A model generated the notes under the pieces. The model saw only the letters and a list, made by a program, of their open reading frames with translations. It was not told the origin of the DNA and did not search any database. A program made the translations under genes and the position numbers. 64,000 nucleotides of DNA, taken from assembly GCF_011046735.1 (NCBI RefSeq), contig NZ_CP049258.1:5598001-5662000 (forward strand), written 5' to 3'. Of the stretch, positions 1-6,892 are shown one piece after another. How positions within the stretch are numbered: position 1 is the first letter of the stretch; each line of letters begins with the position of its first letter. Origin of the DNA: Nordella sp. HKS 07 (GTDB lineage Bacteria; Pseudomonadota; Alphaproteobacteria; Rhizobiales; Aestuariivirgaceae).

Positions 1-43
1 CGATATCGCTTCGCTCAATCCCAAGAACACGCTGAGAGGCTAA
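1..43 (+). CDS. rplM: 50S ribosomal protein L13, C-terminal end (partial)
   Basis: The frame that starts before the window ends [13 protein letters not shown] and stops with TAA at 41-43. This is the usual alphaproteobacterial L13 C-terminus (an L-N-P-K-N tail). It lies 4 bases upstream of rpsI, the conserved rplM-rpsI operon order. Only 13 residues are visible, so the call rests on this tail and on the neighbour. Confidence 0.8.
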   Translation, partial: DIASLNPKNTLRG

Positions 44-47
44 GACG

Positions 48-536
48 ATGGCTGAACAGACAACTCTCTCCAATCTCGGTGAAGCGCTGGGCCAAGCCGC
101 CATCCAGGCGCAGGCCGCTCAGGCGCCCGCCAAGCCCAAGCTCGACGCCAAGGGCCGCGCTTACGCCACCGGCCGCCGCAAGAACGCCATCGCCCGCGTG
201 TGGGTGAAGCGTGGTGCCGGCAAGATCACGGTCAACGGCAAGGCGATCAATATCTACTTCGCCCGCCCGGTGCTGCAGATGCTTGTCCAGCAGCCGATGG
301 TCACGGCGCTGCGTCGCGACCAGGTCGATGTCGACTGCACCGTCGTCGGCGGCGGTCTCTCCGGCCAGGCCGGCGCGGTCCGTCATGGCCTCGCCCGCGC
401 TCTGACCAATTTCGAGCCGGAGCTGCGCTCGATCCTCAAGAAGAACGGCTTCCTGACCCGCGACCCGCGCGCCGTCGAGCGCAAGAAGTACGGCCGCGCC
501 AAGGCTCGCCGCTCGTTCCAGTTCTCGAAGCGCTAA
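48..536 (+). CDS. rpsI: 30S ribosomal protein S9
   Basis: Component of the 30S head; its C-terminal tail reaches the P-site tRNA. The 162-residue product has an alphaproteobacterial N-terminal extension of about 35 residues (Ala/Gln/Pro-rich). The S9 core follows: [21 protein letters not shown], the GGG(L/S)SGQAGA stretch, and the C-terminal [17 protein letters not shown] tail ending in the invariant KR. It is co-transcribed with rplM 4 bases upstream and followed by a strong hairpin terminator. No defects are visible. Confidence 0.98.
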   Translation: MAEQTTLSNLGEALGQAAIQAQAAQAPAKPKLDAKGRAYATGRRKNAIARVWVKRGAGKITVNGKAINIYFARPVLQMLVQQPMVTALRRDQVDVDCTVVGGGLSGQAGAVRHGLARALTNFEPELRSILKKNGFLTRDPRAVERKKYGRAKARRSFQFSKR

Positions 537-565
537 GCGCTCTCGAAACTCACCGATTGCAATCG

Positions 566-597
566 AAAAGGGATGGTGGAAACACCATCCCTTTTTT
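566..597 (+). terminator. Rho-independent terminator of rplM-rpsI
   Basis: A 13-base-pair perfect stem (566-578 with 583-595) closes a GAAA tetraloop and runs into a T tract at 592-597. It begins 30 bases after the rpsI stop. This is a textbook intrinsic terminator for the ribosomal operon. Confidence 0.93.
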
Positions 598-853
598 CGT
601 TGAGATTCATCAATCCCCGCGTGGGTCATTGCGACGTGCGGTCGTTGCTGTGAACTAGGCGCGGCCGATATATCCAGGGTTGTCGTCGTCGCCGAGCCAG
701 ATCACGCCGGGCATCAAGGCGTGCGCCAGTAGTGACCGCGTGTTGGATCAATGCAATGATATGCAGGCATCGTCGGAACATCCTGAAAAGTGCGTTCCAA
801 GGGCGATGCGCAACAGGCGTCCACACTTCTAAACTCGTCAAGGTTACTCAGAC
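598..853. other. Intergenic stretch with a possible gene remnant
   Basis: No intact gene is seen. On the minus strand one frame ending at the stop complementary to 655-657 reads LAHALMPGVIWLGDDDNPGY in its last part, and is closed by a stop only about 30 codons upstream. It looks like the C-terminal stub of a lost protein, which I do not recognise. The stretch joins the ribosomal operon to the putative nuclease gene and may mark an insertion boundary. Confidence 0.3.
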
Positions 854-2281
854 ATGGCTAGGCAAACAATGGATCGGAATCTTGCGCCGATCCTTTCAGC
901 GGCTCGCACTTGGATTGAACAATGCTTGCTGAATGACGGGGGAATCTGGTCGGCGCAAGCCGTCTGGACTGCGCGTGACATCGAAGAACTTCATGGAGCT
1001 TTCATCGGGACGGCGAGCCCCGAGGACCTTGGTTTCATGAACAAGCTCAAGGATCAGATCACGAAGCATGGGACGAGAGTGCAGCATCTGGCAGCCGAGA
1101 TGTTATGGGCGCTTTTGCTATTTCCTTCAGATGTCAAGGCAGGTGCCAAGCGTCAAAATATCGGCGACATATGGGCGTTATCAGGAGACGTGCTGGATGA
1201 TACCCAGGTATATCTCGCGGACGGAGTACTTGCCGGGATCGGAGCGGCTGGCCCCGGCTTCAACAATTACAGGGCAGACGAATTCGTGTTTCTGATCGAG
1301 CTTACGCGCGATCTGAAGGGAAGGCCACTTGCGGCGCGGCGCGCGATATTCGGCGATTATGATGCGTTTACCGAGTGGATTGGCGCCGTTCCGCAAAAGG
1401 GATTTCGGCAATTCCGTCACATGATTCGCTATTTCGCTTTTCCGGAGACCGTCGAGAGAATTTCATCCAACAGTGTTCGGCGTCGGATTCTCGAAGCGTT
1501 CGATGCGGCGCCGGCGCACGACACGAGGAAGTGGACGGATCGCCATCTAGATGAGGCGCTCCTGAACCTGCGCAGGAGGCTGGAGCACGGCCATCCAGGC
1601 CAAGTTTTGGACTTCTACGAACCGCCTCTGAAGGAGCGCTGGCAGTCCAGCGGGAAAGTCAAAACGCCCCATGGAGAAGTCACCGTCGCTGTGCCCGACA
1701 ATGAAGATGTGGGCGAGGGGAAAGGTGACGTGCGAGCGAAGGATGATGTGCCGGAAACAAGACGGTCGTTCCGCTATCAGGCTCTGCTTGCCGAGATCGG
1801 AGCGATGATGGGCTTCAGCATCGGGCTCCCGGCTAATGACAGAACTCGGGTCAAGGCTTTGATGGTAAGCCATCTGCAGGATGCGATCTCCGAGAATTTG
1901 CCGTTGAGCTATGACTCGGTCACGATGCAGACCGTCAGTCAGATCGACGTCATCTGGTTGAAACAGCGTTACATGGTGCGCGCATTCGAGGTCGAGCATA
2001 CGACCGCCGTCTATTCCGGACTGCTCCGGATGGCGGACTTGCTGGCATTGCAACCGAATATGAACATCAAACTGCACATCGTTGCGTCCGAGGAGAGGCG
2101 GACGAAGGTATTCAACGAGATCCTCCGGCCCGTCTTCTCGCTTCTTGGCGGAGCGCCTCTCTCGGAACGCTGTACCTTTCTTTCATATGAAAGCGTGACA
2201 GCAATACGGTCGACCGATCACCTGGCGCATACGAATGACAGCGTCATCCAGGAATTCGAGGAACGGGCCGAGGCAGGCTGA
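854..2281 (+). CDS. Putative defence nuclease: McrB-type N-terminal region plus PD-(D/E)xK-like C-terminus
   Basis: A 475-residue soluble protein. Residues about 30-150 (WTARDIEELH, LAAEMLWALLLFP, KRQNIGDIW, ALSG) resemble the domain found at the N-terminus of some McrB-like AAA proteins. No ATPase domain follows. Residues about 305-440 look like a restriction-endonuclease fold: QIDVIWL (Asp365), then FEVEHTT (Glu379, Glu381) and SGLLRMADLL, a D...ExE arrangement. Inference: a nuclease, perhaps modification-dependent. The gene stands alone between the ribosomal operon and the convergent tctA, 8 bases from the tctA stop. The start at 854 has AAGG about 10 bases upstream; the ATG at 869 is an alternative. 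Function is not proven. Confidence 0.6.
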   Translation: MARQTMDRNLAPILSAARTWIEQCLLNDGGIWSAQAVWTARDIEELHGAFIGTASPEDLGFMNKLKDQITKHGTRVQHLAAEMLWALLLFPSDVKAGAKRQNIGDIWALSGDVLDDTQVYLADGVLAGIGAAGPGFNNYRADEFVFLIELTRDLKGRPLAARRAIFGDYDAFTEWIGAVPQKGFRQFRHMIRYFAFPETVERISSNSVRRRILEAFDAAPAHDTRKWTDRHLDEALLNLRRRLEHGHPGQVLDFYEPPLKERWQSSGKVKTPHGEVTVAVPDNEDVGEGKGDVRAKDDVPETRRSFRYQALLAEIGAMMGFSIGLPANDRTRVKALMVSHLQDAISENLPLSYDSVTMQTVSQIDVIWLKQRYMVRAFEVEHTTAVYSGLLRMADLLALQPNMNIKLHIVASEERRTKVFNEILRPVFSLLGGAPLSERCTFLSYESVTAIRSTDHLAHTNDSVIQEFEERAEAG

Positions 2282-2289
2282 GGGCATCC

Positions 2290-3801
2290 TCACGCACTCT
2301 CCTCGACGAAGACCTCGGCGCGCTTCTTCTTGACCGCGGGCAGGAAGACGATGATGAGCACCGCCAGCGCCAACGCCAGCAGGGCGGCGCTGATCGGACG
2401 CGTGATGAAGGTCGTGGGATCGCCCTTCGACAGGATCATCGCGCGGCGCAAATTCTCCTCGAGCAGCGGCCCCAGCACGAAACCGAGCAGGAGCGGCGCC
2501 GGCTCGCAGCGCAGTTTCACCAGCGCATAGCCGAGGATGCCGAAGAAGGCGACCGCATAGAGGTCGTAGACATTGGAGTTCACGCTGTAGATGCCGATCG
2601 AGCAGAAGGCCATGATGATAGGAAACAGGATGTAATAGGGCACCGTCAGCAGTTTCACCCACAGGCCGATCAGCGGCAGATTGAGGATGATGAGCAGGAG
2701 ATTGCCGATCCACATCGAGGCGATGATGCCCCAGAACAGCGAGGGCTGCTCGCTCACCACATTGGGGCCTGGCACGATGCCCTGGATGATCATGGCGCCG
2801 ATCATCAGAGCCATGACCGGATTGGCGGGGATGCCCAGGGTGAGCATCGGGATGAAGGAGGTCTGCGCGCCGGCATTGTTGGCGGATTCGGGCCCGGCGA
2901 CTCCTTCGACGGCGCCCTTGCCGAATTCCTCCGGATGGTTGGAGACGCGCTTCTCGACAGTGTAGGAGGCGAAGGCGGCAAGAATGGCGCCGCCGCCCGG
3001 CAGGATGCCGAGCGCCGAGCCGATCGCCGTGCCGCGCAGGATGGGCGCCACCATGCGCCGGAAATCGTCGCGCGTCGGCATCAGCCCGTGCACCTTCCTG
3101 ATCAGCACCGCGCGCTCATGCTCGTTTTCGAGATTGCGCAGGATCTCGGCGATGCCGAAGACGCCGACCGCGACCGCGACGAAATTGAGACCATCCGCAT
3201 ATTCGCTGATGCCCAAGGTGAAGCGCGGCGTGCCGGTATAGATGTCGGTGCCGACGAGACCGAGCAGGAGGCCGAGCGCCACCATGCCGAGCGCCTTGAT
3301 GACCGAGCCATGGGCGAGTGCGATCGAGGAGACGAGGCCGACGACCATGAGCGAGAAATATTCGGCGGCGCCGAATTTGAGGGCGATCGCGGTCAAGGGT
3401 GGCGCAAAGAGGGCGATGAGGAAGGTCGACACCGTTCCGGCGAAGAAGGAGCCTATGGCGGCGATGGCGAGCGCCGCGCCGGCGCGGCCGTTGCGCGCCA
3501 TCTGGTAGCCGTCGATGGCGGTGACGGCGGAGGAGGATTCACCCGGCATGTTGATGAGGATTGCGGTGGTGGAGCCGCCATATTGGGCGCCATAATAGAC
3601 GCCCGCCAGCATGATGAGGGCCGCGACCGGATCGCCGATCTGAAACGTGATCGGCAGCAGCATGGCGATGGTGGCGGTGGCGCCGATACCGGGCAGCACG
3701 CCGATCAGGGTGCCGAGCAGGACACCGATCAGGCAGAAGAACAGGTTCCAGAATGTCGAGGCGGTGCTGAAGCCGAGGATCAGGTTATCGATGAGTTCCA
3801 T
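2290..3801 (-). CDS. tctA: Tripartite tricarboxylate transporter, large permease subunit TctA
   Basis: Large membrane subunit (503 residues, about 11-12 helices) of a TTT-family importer. It couples ion flow to uptake of a carboxylate delivered by the periplasmic protein. Diagnostic stretches are GTLIGVLPGIGATATIAMLL, the AGVYYGAQYGGSTTAILINM segment and PGPESANNAGAQ-type loops; the second half repeats the fold (GILPGGGAILAAF). I chose the start at 3801 because AAGGAGAG lies 8 bases upstream; the frame runs 14 codons further but without a ribosome site. It follows tctB by 13 bases in a tctC-B-A operon. The substrate is unknown. Confidence 0.93.
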   Translation of the reverse strand: MELIDNLILGFSTASTFWNLFFCLIGVLLGTLIGVLPGIGATATIAMLLPITFQIGDPVAALIMLAGVYYGAQYGGSTTAILINMPGESSSAVTAIDGYQMARNGRAGAALAIAAIGSFFAGTVSTFLIALFAPPLTAIALKFGAAEYFSLMVVGLVSSIALAHGSVIKALGMVALGLLLGLVGTDIYTGTPRFTLGISEYADGLNFVAVAVGVFGIAEILRNLENEHERAVLIRKVHGLMPTRDDFRRMVAPILRGTAIGSALGILPGGGAILAAFASYTVEKRVSNHPEEFGKGAVEGVAGPESANNAGAQTSFIPMLTLGIPANPVMALMIGAMIIQGIVPGPNVVSEQPSLFWGIIASMWIGNLLLIILNLPLIGLWVKLLTVPYYILFPIIMAFCSIGIYSVNSNVYDLYAVAFFGILGYALVKLRCEPAPLLLGFVLGPLLEENLRRAMILSKGDPTTFITRPISAALLALALAVLIIVFLPAVKKKRAEVFVEESA

Positions 3802-3814
3802 CTTGCGCTCTCCT

Positions 3815-4276
3815 TCAGAAGCCGAGCCAGGGGCCGAAGGCACGGAAGGGCAGGTTCAAGCCCTTGCTGAAGACGAGATAGGAGAAGAGCGTGACGCTGG
3901 TCGAAAGGATCAGGGCGGCGAGCGGTTTCATTTTCACGCTGGCAAAGGAGGCGATGAAAGCCGCGATGAAGACGGCGGGCACGAAGCCGAGGCCCCCGAC
4001 CGTAAGGCCAAAAAGAATCGGGGCGGGGAGGATCAGCAACATGCCGCGCCAGGCGAGGGGACCGATGGGCTCGCCCTGGACGCGCGTCGCCTGGATGAGC
4101 ACGATGACGCCGAGCAGCACCAGGATGGCGGCGAGCAGCAGCGGGAAATAGCCGGGCCCCATGCGCAGTGCCGTGCCGATATCCATGATCCAGGACTGGT
4201 AGGCGAAGAAAAGGCCAAGGGCGATGAAGAGAGCGCCGCACAGGCCGTTGGCGGAATCGATGCGAATGGATTTCAT
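3815..4276 (-). CDS. tctB: Tripartite tricarboxylate transporter, small subunit TctB
   Basis: Small four-helix membrane subunit of the TTT system, 153 residues from MKSIRID. Four hydrophobic segments are visible (about 10-28, 40-58, 80-115 and 125-150), the usual TctB pattern, with poorly conserved sequence. The start at 4276 has GAGGAAA 7 bases upstream; an upstream in-frame ATG at 4345 would add 23 charged residues and lacks such a site. It sits between tctC and tctA, with 13 bases to tctA. Confidence 0.88.
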   Translation of the reverse strand: MKSIRIDSANGLCGALFIALGLFFAYQSWIMDIGTALRMGPGYFPLLLAAILVLLGVIVLIQATRVQGEPIGPLAWRGMLLILPAPILFGLTVGGLGFVPAVFIAAFIASFASVKMKPLAALILSTSVTLFSYLVFSKGLNLPFRAFGPWLGF

Positions 4277-4351
4277 GGCGTGTTTCCTCACGCTTGCAGG
4301 TCGATGGAAGAGAAAGGGGCGCCCTTCAGCACCCCTTTCAATCACTCACCC

Positions 4352-5326
4352 TTAGTCGGCGTATTGGCCGGCGGCTTCGATCACCGGCTTCCAGCGCGCG
4401 ATCTCGCTTTCGAGCTTCGCCTTCAGCGCCGCGGGCGTCGCTTCGGCCTCGGTGGAGGGAGCGGTGCCGAGTTCGGCAAAGCGCGCCACGACATTGGGAT
4501 CCTTGAGGGCCAACTGCAGCGACTTCGACAAGCGCTCGGTCACTTCGGCGGGCGTACCCTTGGGTGCATAGACGCCGTGCCAGATGCCGACCTGGAAGCC
4601 CGCGAGGCCCGCTTCCTCGGCGGTCGGCAGGTCGGGCAGCACGTCGAGGCGCTTGGGCGAGGTGACAGCATAGGCTTTGATTGTGCCGGCCTTGATCTGC
4701 TTGGTGGTGTTGGTGGTCTGGTCGCACATGATGTCGACCTGGCCGCCGAGGAGGTCCGTCATCGCGGGGCCTGTGCCCTTATAGGGGACCGTGACCAGCG
4801 GGGACTGGATGGCGCTCATGAACATCATGCCGCACAGATGCGAGGCGGCCCCGATGCCGGCATTGGCGAGCGTGACCTTGTCCTTATTGGCCTTGACATA
4901 GTCGAGCAGGCTCTTGATGTCGCCCGGCTCGAAATCCTTGCGCGCCACGATGGTCATCGGCACGTCGGTCACGAGACCCACATATTCAAAGGCCTGGAGC
5001 GTGTCGAAGGGGAGCTTGCGGTAGAGCGTGGCGCTGGTCGCCATGCCGATATGGTGCAACAGCAGCGTGTAGCCGTCGGCTTCCGCCTTGGCGACACGCG
5101 CGGCACCCAGCGTGCCGCCGGCGCCGCCCACATTCTCGACGACGATCTGCTGACCGAGATCCTTCGACATCGCCTCGGCGACGAGACGGGTCACTGTATC
5201 GGTCGGCCCGCCGGCGGCAAAAGGAACCACCATTGTGATGGTGCGGTCGGGATAGGTCTGCGCTCCGGCCCCGCTCGTCAGAGCGAGCATGGTCGCGGCG
5301 GCAAAGGCGGCAAGAAGCTTTCTCAT
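4352..5326 (-). CDS. tctC: Tripartite tricarboxylate transporter, periplasmic substrate-binding protein TctC (Bug family)
   Basis: Periplasmic receptor, 324 residues. It begins with a signal peptide (MRKLLAAFAAATMLALTSGA, cleavage near AQT). The Bug-family core follows: YPDRTITMVVPFAAGGPTD, VENVGGAGGTLG, ADGYTLLLHH, VPYKGTGPAMTDLLGGQVDI and PTAEEAGL. The start at 5326 has GGGAGGA 6 bases upstream; the longer frame to 5359 has none. It is first in the tctCBA operon and lies just downstream of the response regulator gene, so two-component control is likely. The ligand cannot be read from the sequence; Bug proteins bind di- and tricarboxylates and many others. Confidence 0.93.
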   Translation of the reverse strand: MRKLLAAFAAATMLALTSGAGAQTYPDRTITMVVPFAAGGPTDTVTRLVAEAMSKDLGQQIVVENVGGAGGTLGAARVAKAEADGYTLLLHHIGMATSATLYRKLPFDTLQAFEYVGLVTDVPMTIVARKDFEPGDIKSLLDYVKANKDKVTLANAGIGAASHLCGMMFMSAIQSPLVTVPYKGTGPAMTDLLGGQVDIMCDQTTNTTKQIKAGTIKAYAVTSPKRLDVLPDLPTAEEAGLAGFQVGIWHGVYAPKGTPAEVTERLSKSLQLALKDPNVVARFAELGTAPSTEAEATPAALKAKLESEIARWKPVIEAAGQYAD

Positions 5327-5360
5327 GAAGTCCTCCCATCTAATAGAGTGTTCTGCCATC

Positions 5361-5386
5361 CGGTGCTCTGGCGCTTGGCGCAGGCC
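5361..5386 (-). promoter_or_regulatory. Weak candidate sigma-54 (-24/-12) promoter for tctCBA
   Basis: On the minus strand a GG at 5386-5385 and a GC at 5374-5373 are exactly 10 bases apart. The surroundings match only part of the TGGCACG-N4-TTGC consensus (GGGCCTG, then AAGCG). A start near 5361 would give a 35-base leader before tctC. I list it because the neighbouring regulator is of the sigma-54 class and a palindrome lies about 150 bases upstream. On sequence alone it is weak. Confidence 0.25.
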
Positions 5387-5510
5387 CGGACATGATTCCG
5401 CATTAGACCCGCTGGCCCGCTCATGGCAATCGCCAAGACCCGGAGAACAGGTGCTCGCCGATCATTTGCTCGTCAGATGGGTGGAAATCGTAACATCGGC
5501 CCCCCGCGCC

Positions 5511-5528
5511 TGTGTGGAATTTCACACA
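5511..5528. promoter_or_regulatory. 18-bp inverted repeat, candidate upstream activator site for the DctD-like regulator
   Basis: The sequence TGTGTG-GAATTT-CACACA is a near-perfect palindrome (8 of 9 pairs) that overlaps the last codons of the response regulator gene. From memory, DctD sites in rhizobia have the form TGTGCG-N6-CGCACA, which this closely resembles. It lies about 190 bases upstream of the tctC start, a normal distance for a sigma-54 enhancer. A second tandem copy, common for such sites, was not found. Confidence 0.45.
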
Positions 5529-6892
5529 TCGGCCTCCGGATCGACCGGCTCCTGCTCGCCCAGTTCGCGCTTGTCGAGTCCGTATCTCTGCATTTTCTCG
5601 TAAAGGGTCTTCCGCGAAATGCCGAGCGATTCGTAGACGGGCTTGAGATTTCCGCCACTCGCCACCAGCGCCCCGGCGATGACGCCGCGTTCGAACTGGG
5701 CGACGCGGTCGGCGAGGCGCGCGGCCTGTGCCGGGCCGGCGTCTTCGTCAGCCGGCGAGAAGCCCAGGCCCAGAACGTAACGGTCGGCGGCGTTGCGCAG
5801 CTCCCGTACATTTCCCGGCCAGTCGCGCCGCGCGATATCGGCGAGCATCTGGGGCGACACCTGCAGGTCGTCGCGGCGATAGCGGGCCGCCGCCTCGCTG
5901 ACAAGCTGGAGAAAGAGAAGAGGTATGTCGGCGCGGCGCGCCGCAAGGGAGGGAAGGCGCAGCGTCACAACATTGAGACGGTAGAGAAGGTCGGCGCGGA
6001 AGCGTCCTGCCGCCACTTCCGCCTCGAGGTCGGCCTTGCTGGTGGCGATGAAACGCACGTCGAGCGGCACCGCCTCATTGGAGCCGAGCCTGGTGATGAC
6101 ACGGTCCTGGATGACGCGCAGGAACCTGGCCTGGAGATCGAGCGGCATCGAGCCGATCTCGTCGAGCAGCACGGTGCCGCCGCGCGCATGCTCGAACTTG
6201 CCGTAGCGCGCCTTGATCGCCCCGGGGAAGGACCCGGCCTCATGGCCGAAAAGCTCGCTCTCGATCAAATGGACGGGGAGTGCGGCGCAATTGATGACGA
6301 CGAAGGGTTTCGTGGCGCGCCCGCTGAGATCATGCAGCGCCCGCGCCGCGACTTCCTTGCCGGTGCCGGTGTCGCCGATGATGAGCACATCGGCATCGGT
6401 CGGCGCCACCGCGCGCAGGCGATAGCGCAGATCGATGATCGCCTGGGTGCGGCCAGGCAGCCTCGTCTCGATATCGTCGCGCTTGCCGGCGACGGCGCGC
6501 AGGCGCCGGTTCTCCAGCACCAGCCGGCGGCGGTCGATGGCGCGCGCGGCGACATCGGCCAGCGCCTGGGCGTTGAAAGGCTTCTCGATGAAGTCATAGG
6601 CGCCCTCGCGCATCGCCTTGACGGCGAGTTGCACGTCGCCATGGCCGGTGGCGAGAATGACCGGGATGTCGGGATCGATGTCGCGCACACGGTTCATCAG
6701 GGTCATGCCATCCATGCCCGGCATGCGGATGTCGGTGATGAGGACGCCGTTGAACCCTTGCGTGATGAAGTCGAGCGCCGTCTCCGCGCCGCTGAAATCA
6801 CGCACCGCAAAGCCGGCGAGGTCGAGCGACTGGGCGGTCGATCGGCGCAACTCCTCTTCATCGTCGACGAGAAGCACGAGCGCAGGCTTCAT
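5522..6892 (-). CDS. Sigma-54-dependent response regulator, DctD-like
   Basis: NtrC-class activator, 456 residues. Receiver domain: acidic pair DD10-11, phospho-Asp54 in LITDIRMPGMDG, Lys104 in EKP. AAA+ domain: Walker A GDTGTGKE at 173-180, Walker B VLLDEIG at 241-247. The C-terminal Fis-type helix-turn-helix reads GNLKPVYESLGISRKTLYEK. The sigma-54 contact loop, normally GAFTGA, is GSFPGA at 220-225, so the conserved Thr is Pro. Its ATG overlaps the kinase stop (ATGA), showing coupling to the sensor gene. It probably controls the adjacent tctCBA operon. DctD similarity is clear, but the signal is unknown. Confidence 0.9.
   Translation of the reverse strand: MKPALVLLVDDEEELRRSTAQSLDLAGFAVRDFSGAETALDFITQGFNGVLITDIRMPGMDGMTLMNRVRDIDPDIPVILATGHGDVQLAVKAMREGAYDFIEKPFNAQALADVAARAIDRRRLVLENRRLRAVAGKRDDIETRLPGRTQAIIDLRYRLRAVAPTDADVLIIGDTGTGKEVAARALHDLSGRATKPFVVINCAALPVHLIESELFGHEAGSFPGAIKARYGKFEHARGGTVLLDEIGSMPLDLQARFLRVIQDRVITRLGSNEAVPLDVRFIATSKADLEAEVAAGRFRADLLYRLNVVTLRLPSLAARRADIPLLFLQLVSEAAARYRRDDLQVSPQMLADIARRDWPGNVRELRNAADRYVLGLGFSPADEDAGPAQAARLADRVAQFERGVIAGALVASGGNLKPVYESLGISRKTLYEKMQRYGLDKRELGEQEPVDPEADV

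Noticed and set aside
2935-5395. Long plus-strand open frames opposite tctA, tctB and tctC
   Set aside because: They are rich in Asp, His, Arg and Gly, lack domains and mirror the reverse strand of well-supported genes; a high-GC artefact.
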